The notes under the pieces were generated by a model, which had not been told where the DNA came from, ran no database searches, and was given only the letters and a program-made list of their open reading frames with translations. From the NCBI GenBank assembly GCA_017848965.1, contig JAFIHA010000033.1, positions 1 to 64,000 of the forward strand: DNA of 64,000 nucleotides, given 5' to 3'. The position numbers and the translations under genes were made by a program. This stretch comes from Dechloromonas aromatica (nom. nud.). Its GTDB lineage: Bacteria > Pseudomonadota > Gammaproteobacteria > Burkholderiales > Rhodocyclaceae. Below, one piece after another: positions 35,188-42,643 of this stretch; positions within the stretch are counted from its first letter, which is position 1; every line of letters starts with the position of its first letter.

Positions 35188-36882
35188 TCAGTATTCTTCC
35201 TGGTGGCCGCCCATCAGGTTGGGCAGCAGGCGGTGGGCACGCGCGATGGCGTGCGGGAGGTCGGCGCAGACGTTGTCGTCGCCGACGGCGTCGATGAAGC
35301 CGGCGCGGTAGAGCAGCGAGCCGGGTTGCGAATTGAGGCCGCAGAGGAGCAGCGTGCAGCCGCGCTTGGCCAGCTTGTCGCGCAGGTTCTCCAGGCCTTC
35401 GAGGCCGGTGGTGTCGAGCTGGACCAGGCGGGTGGTGTCGAGGATGACGACTTCCGGATGGCCGGCGCGCGGGTCGAGCAGTTCTTCGAGCTTGTTCACG
35501 GCGCCGAAGAACAGCGAGCCGTACAACTGCCAGGCGGCGACGCGCAGCGTGCCGTCGGGGTAGAGCAGGTGCGGCTCCTGCGCTTCCTCGTCGAGCGGCA
35601 GGCGCTCGATGCGGGTTAGTTCGGACATGCGGTAGATGAAGAACAAGCTGGCCAGGACCATGCCGAGTTCGACGGCGATGGTCAGGTCGAAGAGCACGGT
35701 GACCAGGAAGACGCTGACCAGGATCAGCCGGTAATTCCACGAATAGCGGCGCAGTTCCTTGAATTCGTGCCATTCGCCCATGTTGATGGCGACCACCATG
35801 ACGATCGCCGACAGCGTCGCCAGCGGCACGTAGGCGGCGAGCGGCGCGGCGACCAGGACGACGGCGAGCAGGGTTGCCGCGTGGATGATGCCGGCGATCG
35901 GCGTGCGCCCGCCGGACTTGACGTTGGTCGAGGTGCGGGCGATCGCGCCGGTCGCCGCGAAACCGCCGCACAGTGGGGCGGCGATGTTGGCCAGGCCCTG
36001 GGCGACGAGTTCCTGGTTGGGGTCGTGGCGGTCGTCGATCTGGCCGTCGGCGACGCGTGCCGAGAGCAGCGACTCGATGGCGCCGAGCAGGGCGATGGTG
36101 ATCGCCGGCGAGATCAGCTTGCCGAAGTCGTGGATCGAGACATCGGGGAAGCCGAAGGCCGGCAGTTCCTGCGGAATGCCGTTGAAGCGGCTGCCGATGG
36201 TTTCCACCGGCAGGTCGAGCGCCCAGGCGGCGACGGTGCCGACCACCAGCACGGCGAGCGGGCCGGGCGCCCGGCGCAGCGGCGCGAAGCGTTGCGCCAG
36301 CCGGTTGTAGGAGAGCAGGAAGACGAAGCAGGCGATCGACAATGCCAGCGTCGGCAGGTCTACGGTATGCGCGTGTGCCGCCAGCACCTTGATCCGGGCG
36401 AAGAATTCGGCCGGCAGGCTGGCGATGGTGAGGCCGAAGAAATCCTTGATCTGGGCGAGGAAGATGACGACGGCGATGCCGTTGGTGAAGCCGATGACGA
36501 CGGTCACCGGGATGAAGCGGATCAACTGGCCCATGCGCGTCAGGCCCATCGCCAGCAGCATGACGCCGGCGAGCATGGTGGCGCCGAGCAGGTTGGCGAA
36601 GCCGTGGGCAGCGACGATGCCGTAGATGATCGGGATGAAGGCGCCGGTCGGGCCGCCGATCTGCACCCGCGAGCCGCCGAGCAGCGAAATGATCAGGCCG
36701 GCGACGATGGCGGTCCAGATGCCGGCGGTCGGCGACACCCCGGAAGCGATCGCGAAGGCCATCGCCAGCGGCAGCGCCAGCACGCCGACGGTGATCCCGG
36801 CGCCGAGGTCCTTGCCAAACTGGGCCCGGTCGTAAGTCGGCAGGCAATCCAGCAGCTTGGGACGGAAGGCGATCTTCATCAT
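35188..36882 (-). CDS. SulP-family anion transporter with STAS domain
   Basis: A 564-residue inner-membrane transporter from the preferred ATG at 36882 (a further in-frame ATG at 36912 would add 10 residues). About 11-14 helices form the SulP core; LPTYDRAQFGKDLGAGITVGVLALPLAMAFAIASG is the typical entry, and GGFAATGAIARTSTNVKSGGRTPIAG is the family signature in the middle. A C-terminal STAS domain follows (ILDTTRLVQLDTTGLEGLENL). SulP proteins carry sulfate, bicarbonate (BicA) or dicarboxylates. Next to a DAB-type operon, bicarbonate is the attractive guess, but the sequence alone cannot settle it. Divergent from a ribbon-helix-helix gene that may control it. Confidence 0.9.
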   Translation of the reverse strand: MMKIAFRPKLLDCLPTYDRAQFGKDLGAGITVGVLALPLAMAFAIASGVSPTAGIWTAIVAGLIISLLGGSRVQIGGPTGAFIPIIYGIVAAHGFANLLGATMLAGVMLLAMGLTRMGQLIRFIPVTVVIGFTNGIAVVIFLAQIKDFFGLTIASLPAEFFARIKVLAAHAHTVDLPTLALSIACFVFLLSYNRLAQRFAPLRRAPGPLAVLVVGTVAAWALDLPVETIGSRFNGIPQELPAFGFPDVSIHDFGKLISPAITIALLGAIESLLSARVADGQIDDRHDPNQELVAQGLANIAAPLCGGFAATGAIARTSTNVKSGGRTPIAGIIHAATLLAVVLVAAPLAAYVPLATLSAIVMVVAINMGEWHEFKELRRYSWNYRLILVSVFLVTVLFDLTIAVELGMVLASLFFIYRMSELTRIERLPLDEEAQEPHLLYPDGTLRVAAWQLYGSLFFGAVNKLEELLDPRAGHPEVVILDTTRLVQLDTTGLEGLENLRDKLAKRGCTLLLCGLNSQPGSLLYRAGFIDAVGDDNVCADLPHAIARAHRLLPNLMGGHQEEY

Positions 36883-36927
36883 GACGCGCACTCGGGGAGG
36901 GAAGCGTTGCATTATATGAGTATGCTA

Positions 36928-36958
36928 TTAATCGTCAATGTTAATCGTATGTTAATAT
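36928..36958. repeat. TTAAT direct repeats between sulP and the RHH gene
   Basis: TTAATCGT at 36928-36935 and 36941-36948, and TTAATAT at 36952-36958, form three same-orientation copies 13 and 11 bases apart in an AT-rich divergent promoter region. Ribbon-helix-helix proteins bind arrays of short repeats cooperatively, so this is a likely operator for the adjacent 63-residue regulator and may cover the sulP promoter. Confidence 0.5.
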
Positions 36959-36989
36959 CACGACGAAGGAATACGACTAGAGAAGACTC

Positions 36990-37181
36990 ATGGAGAAACG
37001 CACTGCCCGCCTGACGCTGTTGATCGACCCGAGGAAGAAGCAGATCTTCGAGGAAATCTGTGCCGCGCAGGATCTGACGCCGTCGCAGGTCGTGCGCCGG
37101 CTGATCCGTCAGTACATCATCGACAATGCCGGCGAACGCGAATTGCCGGACTGGCTGCGCGCTTCGGTACGCGGCGATTAA
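36990..37181 (+). CDS. Ribbon-helix-helix (CopG-like) DNA-binding protein
   Basis: A 63-residue protein with the RHH layout: strand TARLTLLID (about 5-13), helix KKQIFEEICAAQ, turn LTPSQ, and helix VVRRLIRQYII. The C-terminal tail is short and acidic/aromatic. It is divergent from sulP across a region holding TTAAT repeats. No partner toxin gene is adjacent: the convergent neighbour encodes a membrane protein, so a toxin-antitoxin role is unlikely. The TAA shares TTAA 37178-37181 with that neighbour's stop. Confidence 0.85.
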   Translation: MEKRTARLTLLIDPRKKQIFEEICAAQDLTPSQVVRRLIRQYIIDNAGERELPDWLRASVRGD

Positions 37182-37432
37182 TCGCCATCCGCGCGGGGCG
37201 GCGCCAGGCGTCCGAGTTCGCGCAGGATGCGGCCGATCGCCCAGACCATGACGACCAGCCCGCCGCCAGCGCTGGCTAGCGCTTCCGCGGTGCTGCGCGG
37301 AAAACTGTCGAGGATCACGCCAGTGCCGCCAGCGAACCAGGCGACGCCGAGGGCGAGGCAAAGGAAACCGAACAGGTCGGCCAGCAGGTAGCCGAGCAGG
37401 CGGGAGCGAAGGGGGCGGGGCTGGGCTTTCAT
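37178..37432 (-). CDS. Small two-helix membrane protein
   Basis: An 84-residue protein with a basic N-terminus (KAQPRPLRSR) and two predicted membrane helices (about 13-35 and 47-67), ending in a charged tail (RELGRLAPPRADGD). Codon use matches the genome. No family recognised. Its promoter must lie in the structured gap beyond 37432. Confidence 0.6.
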   Translation of the reverse strand: MKAQPRPLRSRLLGYLLADLFGFLCLALGVAWFAGGTGVILDSFPRSTAEALASAGGGLVVMVWAIGRILRELGRLAPPRADGD

Positions 37433-37680
37433 TGCGCCATTCTGACAAAAAAATGCGTTTCAGGCTTGACAAGCGACTTTGTCAAGCTTGGTTATGCACA
37501 GCGACGATTGTTTGTCGCGGCCCGCCTTGCTATCTCGCTGATGAATTTGACAGATTCGCCTGGTGGGTGATTAGTCGCATTGAATCAGTGACTTACGAAT
37601 TTGCGCAAGTTTTGCGCAGGGTAAGGAAAAGCCTTGTGGGGCGGTCACTTAGCGATATATCCCGCAAATAACCAACAGAC

Positions 37681-37703
37681 TTATCCACAGGTTTTGTGGA
37701 TAG
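37681..37703. promoter_or_regulatory. Inverted pair of DnaA boxes
   Basis: TTATCCACA (37681-37689), an exact consensus DnaA box, faces TGTGGATAG (37695-37703), one mismatch from consensus, forming an 8-bp perfect inverted repeat with a 5-base spacer. No dnaA, dnaN or gidA gene is in the window, so this is not obviously oriC. Confidence 0.6.
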
Positions 37704-37795
37704 ATCGAAAACCTCTAGGCCGGGGTGGCTATTGACCGCCAAACTTAAAGTAACGCTTTAAGAGTTGGGCGAAAATGCTGCGGTGCAAAAGAATT

Positions 37796-37813
37796 GGGCC
37801 GCTATTGCGGCCC
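37796..37813 (-). terminator. Terminator of metG
   Basis: A perfect 7-bp stem (GGGCCGC/GCGGCCC) with a TATT loop. On the minus strand it is followed by AATTCTTTT, 17 bases after the metG stop; on the plus strand AGGTTTTT follows, so it may work in both directions. Confidence 0.75.
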
Positions 37814-37829
37814 AGGTTTTTCTTGCGTC

Positions 37830-39911
37830 CTACTTGACCCGCATGCCGGGTTGCGCCCCGCTGTCGGGCGAGAGCAGGTAGAGCCCCGGCGTCTTGCCGT
37901 CGAGGTCGGAAGCGGCGAGCACCATGCCCTCGGAGAGGCCGAACTTCATCTTGCGCGGCGCCAGGTTGGCGACCATCACGGTCAGCCGGCCGACCAGTTG
38001 CGCCGGATCGTAGGCCGCCTTGATGCCGGCGAAGACGTTGCGCGTCTTCTCCTCGCCGATGTCCAGCGTCAGGCGCACCAGCTTGTCGGCGCCGTCGACG
38101 TGCTCGGCATTGACGATTTTGGCGATGCGCAGGTCGACCTTCATGAAGTCGTCAATGTTGCACAGGCCGTCGGTGCTGGCCGGGACTTCCTTCTTTTCGG
38201 CTGCCTTGGCGGCGGGCTTGGCCGGGGCTTCGGCGGCCGCCGGCGCCAGCGACTGCTTGTTGGCTTCGATCAGCGCTTCGATCTGCTTGGCGTCGACGCG
38301 CGTCGTCAGGTGGCTGTAGGCGTTGATCGCGTGGCCGCCGGCGAGCAGCGTGCCGGCGTCGCCCCAGGTCAGCGGCGCCAGGTTCATGAACGCCTCGACC
38401 TTGGCAGCGGTGGCCGGCAGTACCGGCTTCAGGAGCACGGTGAGCAGGCGGAACAGATTCAGCGCGTTCGAGCAGGCGGCGTGCAGCTCGCTGTCCTTGC
38501 CTTCCTGCTTGGCCAGTTCCCAGGGCTTGACGCTGTCGACGTACTGGTTGGCGCCGTCAGTCAGGGCCATGATCTCGCGGATCGCCTTGCTGAATTCGCG
38601 CGCTTCGAACAGTTCGGCAACGCGCGGCGCCGCATCGCGGATGGCGCGGATCGCCGGCAGGCTGTCGTCGGCCGGTGCCAGTTGGCCGTTGAAACGCTTG
38701 GCGATGAAGCCGGCGGCACGGCTGGCGATGTTGACGTACTTGCCGACCAGGTCCGAATTGACGCGGGCGACGAAGTCGTCGAAGCTGAGGTCGATGTCTT
38801 CCATCGTGTTCGACAGCTTGGCGGCGAAGTAGTAGCGCAGCCATTCCGGGTTCATGCCGCTGTTGAGGAAGCTTTCGGCGGTGATGAAGGTGCCGCGCGA
38901 TTTCGACATCTTGGCGCCGTCGACGGTGAGGAAACCGTGCGCGAAGATCTTGGTCGGCGTGCGGTAGCCGGCGTGCTGCAGCTCGGCCGGCCAGAACAGC
39001 GCGTGGAAGTAGAGGATGTCCTTGCCGATGAAGTGGTAGAGCTCGGTCGACGAGTCCTTCTTGAAGAACTCGTCGAAATCGAGGCCCTTCTGCGCGCACA
39101 GGTTGCGGAACGAACCCATGTAGCCGATCGGCGCATCCAGCCAGACGTAGAAGTACTTGCCCGGCGCGTCAGGAATCTCGAAGCCGAAGTAAGGCGCGTC
39201 GCGTGAGATGTCCCAGTCGGACAGCTTGTTGTCGCCGGGGGCGCCCAGCCATTCCTGCATCTTGTTGGCGGCTTCCGCCTGGAGCACGCCGCTGCTGGTG
39301 TATTCGCGCAGGAAGGCCTCGCAGCGCGGGTCGGAGAGCTTGAAGAAATAGTGGTCGGAATGACGCAGTTCCGGTTTGGCGCCGGAGACGGCCGAGAACG
39401 GCTCGATCAGGTCGGTCGGCGCGTAGGCGGCGCCGCAGACCTCGCAGTTGTCGCCGTACTGGTCCTTGGCGTGGCACTTCGGGCACTCGCCCTTGATGAA
39501 GCGGTCAGGCAGGAACATCTGCTTGACCGGGTCATAATATTGCTCGATCGAACGCACCTCGATCAGGCCGGCGGCCTTGAGCTTGCCGTAAATGTCGTTG
39601 GCGCAGTCGCGGGTTTCCGGCGAGTGCGTGCTGTAGTAATTGTCGAAGCCGACCAGGAAGCCGGCGAAGTCGCGCGAGTGCTCACCATGGACGCGGGCGA
39701 TCAGCTGTTCCGGCGTGATCCCCTCTTTTTCGGCGCGCAACATGATCGGCGTGCCGTGCGTGTCGTCGGCGCAGACGTACCAGCATTCGTTGCCGGACAT
39801 CTTCTGGAAGCGCACCCAGATGTCGGTCTGGATGTATTCGACGAGGTGGCCGAGGTGGATGGCGCCGTTGGCGTAGGGCAGGGCGGAGGTGACGAGGATC
39901 TTGCGCGACAT
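37830..39911 (-). CDS. metG: Methionyl-tRNA synthetase
   Basis: A 693-residue class I synthetase. The HIGH element is HLGH in [17 protein letters not shown]. The zinc-binding knuckles are [21 protein letters not shown], and KMSKS appears as [10 protein letters not shown]. The anticodon-binding domain contains the WELAKQEGK helix. The C-terminal 110 residues form the EMAPII/Trbp111-like tRNA-binding dimerisation domain ([29 protein letters not shown]), linked by an Ala/Lys-rich segment. This is the long, dimeric type. It is a single gene, ending at a terminator, and diverges from the response regulator at 40082. Confidence 0.98.
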   Translation of the reverse strand: MSRKILVTSALPYANGAIHLGHLVEYIQTDIWVRFQKMSGNECWYVCADDTHGTPIMLRAEKEGITPEQLIARVHGEHSRDFAGFLVGFDNYYSTHSPETRDCANDIYGKLKAAGLIEVRSIEQYYDPVKQMFLPDRFIKGECPKCHAKDQYGDNCEVCGAAYAPTDLIEPFSAVSGAKPELRHSDHYFFKLSDPRCEAFLREYTSSGVLQAEAANKMQEWLGAPGDNKLSDWDISRDAPYFGFEIPDAPGKYFYVWLDAPIGYMGSFRNLCAQKGLDFDEFFKKDSSTELYHFIGKDILYFHALFWPAELQHAGYRTPTKIFAHGFLTVDGAKMSKSRGTFITAESFLNSGMNPEWLRYYFAAKLSNTMEDIDLSFDDFVARVNSDLVGKYVNIASRAAGFIAKRFNGQLAPADDSLPAIRAIRDAAPRVAELFEAREFSKAIREIMALTDGANQYVDSVKPWELAKQEGKDSELHAACSNALNLFRLLTVLLKPVLPATAAKVEAFMNLAPLTWGDAGTLLAGGHAINAYSHLTTRVDAKQIEALIEANKQSLAPAAAEAPAKPAAKAAEKKEVPASTDGLCNIDDFMKVDLRIAKIVNAEHVDGADKLVRLTLDIGEEKTRNVFAGIKAAYDPAQLVGRLTVMVANLAPRKMKFGLSEGMVLAASDLDGKTPGLYLLSPDSGAQPGMRVK

Positions 39912-40081
39912 GGGGCGACGGAGTTGGGCAAAACCCGGATTCTACCGCGCTCTGGCCCAAAGCCGAGGGAGGGCTTGTTGCGGCGCGGGAGAAAGCTGGA
40001 TGTCGCAAGCGTGGATTGATACATTTATCAGTTGATCCGGCGGCCAGTGCTGGGCAGAATTCGTCCTATCCAGGAGGGATT

Positions 40082-40765
40082 ATGAATTTTGCCGTTATCG
40101 AGGACAGCCGTAGTCAGGCCGAAGTGCTGAAGGCTTTGTTGAAGAGCGAGGGCTATCAGGTCGAGGTGTTTGCCGACGGGCAGTCCTTTCTCGACGTGCT
40201 GGCCACGCGCAGCTTCGATTTCTACGTCGTGGACTGGGTTCTCCCCGATATCGGCGGCGACGTGCTGGTCGGCAAGATTCGCGAGCGTTACGGCTGGGAT
40301 GTGCCGATCGTCGTTTGTACCGCGCGCACGGAGGAAGAGCACGCCTCCGACATCCTGCGCCTGGGCGCCGACGACTATGTGCCGAAGCCGGTCCGCTACA
40401 TGGAATTCCTCGCCCGCGTCGATGCGCTATTGCGTCGCCGCCGGGCCAAACAGCCGGATCTGCTGCGCGTCGGCAACATCGAAGTCGATATCGAGGGCCG
40501 GCGGGTTCGTCTGGCGGGCCAGGAAGTTGACCTGACGCAGCGCGAGTTCGACCTCGCCGCCGTCTTCCTGAAGAACATCGGCCGGGTGCTGCCGCGTGAG
40601 GAACTGCTGGCCGCCGTCTGGGCGCGCGAGACCGACGTCGATACGCGTACCGTCGATACCCACGCCAGCCGCTTGCGCAAGAAGCTCGGCCTGTCCGGCG
40701 AAAGCGGCCTGATGCTGACCTCGGTCTACGGCCAGGGTTATCGCCTGGATACCGTCTCCGGCTGA
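40082..40765 (+). CDS. Orphan OmpR/PhoB-type response regulator
   Basis: A 227-residue regulator. The receiver domain is residues 1-118 with the acidic pair ED (VIEDS), acceptor Asp51 in FYVVDWVLPD, Thr in CTART and Lys in VPKPV. A Trans_reg_C winged helix follows (about 130-225; LTQREFDLAAVFLKN, RTVDTHASRLRKKLGL, VYGQGYRL). The ATG at 40082 has a near-perfect AGGAGGGA site; an in-frame start at 40016 was rejected. There is no kinase gene on either side. Confidence 0.93.
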   Translation: MNFAVIEDSRSQAEVLKALLKSEGYQVEVFADGQSFLDVLATRSFDFYVVDWVLPDIGGDVLVGKIRERYGWDVPIVVCTARTEEEHASDILRLGADDYVPKPVRYMEFLARVDALLRRRRAKQPDLLRVGNIEVDIEGRRVRLAGQEVDLTQREFDLAAVFLKNIGRVLPREELLAAVWARETDVDTRTVDTHASRLRKKLGLSGESGLMLTSVYGQGYRLDTVSG

Positions 40766-40840
40766 TTTGCGGCGCGGCTTTGGGCTATACTCTACGAAAT
40801 CAGTCGGGTATTGTCCGACGCCAGCCCAAGCGGAGTGTCC

Positions 40841-41932
40841 ATGAGCCTTACCGAACAGCAGGTCAGGAATGTCCTGGCCGAAACCATCGATCCCAATACC
40901 GGGAAGAGCTATCTTGCCGGCAAGTGCCTGAAGAATCTGCGCCTTGATGCCGACGGGGTCGCCTTCGACATCGAACTCGGCTACCCGGCGAACAGCCAGC
41001 ACGAGATCATCCGCCAGCAGATCGTCGATGCGCTGGCCGCGTTGCCGGGCGCCGGTCGGATCAACGTCCGCGTCTCCAGCAACATCGTCGCCCACGCCGT
41101 CCAGCTCGGCGTCAAGCTGCTGCCGGGGGTGCGCAACATCATCGCCGTAGCCTCCGGCAAGGGCGGCGTCGGCAAGAGTACGACGGCGGTCAACCTGGCG
41201 TTGGCGCTGGCTCAGGAAGGCGCCCGGGTCGGCTTGCTTGACGCCGATATCTACGGCCCGTCGCAGCCGCAGATGCTGGGGTTGGCCGGTCGCCAGCCGG
41301 AATCGCTCGACGGCAAGCGGATGGAGCCGCTCGAGGCTTACGGCGTGCAGGCGATGTCGATCGGTTTCATGGTCGATGTCGAGACGCCGATGGTCTGGCG
41401 CGGGCCGATGGTGGCGCAGGCACTCGACCAGTTGCTCAACGAGACGCACTGGCAGGACGTCGATTACCTGATCGTCGACATGCCGCCGGGTACCGGCGAC
41501 ACGCAATTGTCGCTGGCGCAGAAAGTGCCGGTGACCGGCGCGGTGATCGTCACCACGCCGCAGGACATCGCCCTGATCGACGCGCGCAAGGGGCTGAAGA
41601 TGTTCGAGAAGGTGAACATCCCGATCCTCGGCATCGTCGAGAACATGAGCATCCACGTCTGTTCGAACTGCGGTCACGCCGAGCACATCTTCGGTGAAGG
41701 CGGCGGCGAGCAGATGTGTAAGGACTACGGCAGCGAATTCCTGGGCAGCCTGCCGCTGGAAATGAGCATCCGCCAGATGGCCGACGGCGGCAAGCCGACG
41801 GTGGTTGGCGCGCCGGATTCGCCGGCCGCCGAAATCTATCGTCGCATCGCCCGCCGGGTGGCGGTCAAGGTCGCCGAAAAGGCCAAGGACATGAGTTCGA
41901 AGTTCCCCAACATCGTCGTCCAGAACACCTGA
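40841..41932 (+). CDS. apbC: Iron-sulfur cluster carrier ATPase ApbC/Mrp
   Basis: A 363-residue Mrp/NBP35-family P-loop protein. The N-terminal MIP18-like domain (about 1-85) precedes a deviant Walker A, ASGKGGVGKSTTAVNLA, near residue 105. DADIYGPSQPQM and VDMPPGTGDTQLS are family motifs. The cluster-binding CxxC is VCSNCGHAEHIFG. The protein transfers Fe-S clusters to apo-enzymes in the cytoplasm. Start at the ATG 40841; a possible -10 (TATACT, 40786-40791) lies upstream. It ends at a strong terminator. Confidence 0.96.
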   Translation: MSLTEQQVRNVLAETIDPNTGKSYLAGKCLKNLRLDADGVAFDIELGYPANSQHEIIRQQIVDALAALPGAGRINVRVSSNIVAHAVQLGVKLLPGVRNIIAVASGKGGVGKSTTAVNLALALAQEGARVGLLDADIYGPSQPQMLGLAGRQPESLDGKRMEPLEAYGVQAMSIGFMVDVETPMVWRGPMVAQALDQLLNETHWQDVDYLIVDMPPGTGDTQLSLAQKVPVTGAVIVTTPQDIALIDARKGLKMFEKVNIPILGIVENMSIHVCSNCGHAEHIFGEGGGEQMCKDYGSEFLGSLPLEMSIRQMADGGKPTVVGAPDSPAAEIYRRIARRVAVKVAEKAKDMSSKFPNIVVQNT

Positions 41933-41954
41933 TTTTTTTACACATTGCAGCGAA

Positions 41955-41983
41955 TAAAGGCGGGTAAAATCCCGCCTTTATTT
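41955..41983 (+). terminator. Rho-independent terminator of apbC
   Basis: A perfect 10-bp stem, TAAAGGCGGG (41955-41964) with CCCGCCTTTA (41971-41980), a 6-base loop, and trailing T residues. It starts 23 bases after the apbC stop. Confidence 0.88.
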
Positions 41984-42006
41984 CTGGTTGACCGCAGGAT
42001 TCCCGT

Positions 42007-42573
42007 ATGGCCATCAAATCGGACAAGTGGATACGCCGCATGGCGCAGGAACACGGCATGATCGAGCCGTTCGCGCCGGAACTGGTGCGCGAGGCGAACG
42101 GCCAGAAGATCGTCTCCTATGGTACCTCGAGCTACGGCTACGACATCCGCTGCGCGCGCGAATTCAAGGTGTTCACCAACATCAATTCGACCGTTGTCGA
42201 TCCCAAGAACTTCGACCCGAAGTCCTTCGTCGAGATCGAATCCGACGTCTGCATCATTCCGCCGAACTCCTTCGCGCTGGCGCGCACCATGGAATACTTC
42301 CGCATCCCGCGCTCGGTGCTCACCGTCTGCCTCGGCAAATCGACCTATGCGCGCTGCGGCATCATCGTCAACGTGACGCCTTTCGAGCCGGAATGGGAAG
42401 GCCATGTCACGCTCGAATTCTCGAACACCACGCCGCTGCCGGCCAAGATCTACGCCGGCGAAGGCTGCGCCCAGGTGCTGTTCTTCGAGTCCGACGAAAT
42501 CTGCGAGACCTCGTACAAGGATCGCGGTGGCAAGTACCAGGGGCAGGAAGGCGTCACCCTGCCCAAGATCTGA
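42007..42573 (+). CDS. dcd: dCTP deaminase
   Basis: A 188-residue homotrimeric dUTPase-fold enzyme that converts dCTP to dUTP. Family landmarks: [18 protein letters not shown] at the start, [64 protein letters not shown] with the catalytic Glu in the final EPEWEG/LEFSNTT segment, and [13 protein letters not shown] at the end. Standard length. It supplies dUMP for thyA, which lies 3 kb away. Confidence 0.97.
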   Translation: MAIKSDKWIRRMAQEHGMIEPFAPELVREANGQKIVSYGTSSYGYDIRCAREFKVFTNINSTVVDPKNFDPKSFVEIESDVCIIPPNSFALARTMEYFRIPRSVLTVCLGKSTYARCGIIVNVTPFEPEWEGHVTLEFSNTTPLPAKIYAGEGCAQVLFFESDEICETSYKDRGGKYQGQEGVTLPKI

Positions 42574-42605
42574 CCGCATTCCGTAACGTAAACCGCTTAT
42601 TCTCC

Positions 42606-42632
42606 GACCCGCTGCGGCGGGTCGCCGCTTTT
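42606..42632 (+). terminator. Overlapping alternative hairpins after dcd, before the decarboxylase gene
   Basis: GACCCGC-TGCG-GCGGGTC (42606-42623) and GCGGCG-GGT-CGCCGC-TTTT (42614-42632) are both perfect and mutually exclusive. The second ends in a T-run like a terminator and would block transcription into the decarboxylase gene starting at 42644; the first would prevent it. Confidence 0.5.
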
Positions 42633-42643
42633 GGGGATACACC

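Larger units (their letters stand above)
37433..37829. other. Structured AT-richer intergenic region, no convincing gene
   Basis: 397 bases of lower GC than either flank. It holds several perfect inverted repeats: GCTTGACAA-N6-TTGTCAAGC (37464-37487, extendable outward with a GU pair), GCGCAA-GTT-TTGCGC (37603-37617, also a TTGCGCA direct repeat with an 11-base period), a DnaA-box pair (37681-37703), CTTAAAG-N5-CTTTAAG (37744-37762) and the metG terminator (37796-37813). The only plus-strand open frame (about 79 codons from 37432) has atypical composition and no ribosome site. It could host regulatory sites, a small RNA, or a DnaA-binding locus. Confidence 0.6.

Noticed and set aside
36990-37432. 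Toxin-antitoxin module (RHH protein plus neighbour)
   Set aside because: The neighbour is convergent, not cotranscribed, and encodes a two-helix membrane protein; the RHH gene is better explained as a sulP regulator.
37432-37671. Plus-strand open frame of 79 codons in the structured gap
   Set aside because: Unusual composition, no ribosome site, overlaps the start of the small membrane protein gene and spans perfect inverted repeats; more likely non-coding.
37681-37703. Chromosomal origin at the DnaA-box pair
   Set aside because: Only two boxes, no dnaA/dnaN/gidA neighbours and no clear AT-rich unwinding element; reported only as a DnaA-box pair.
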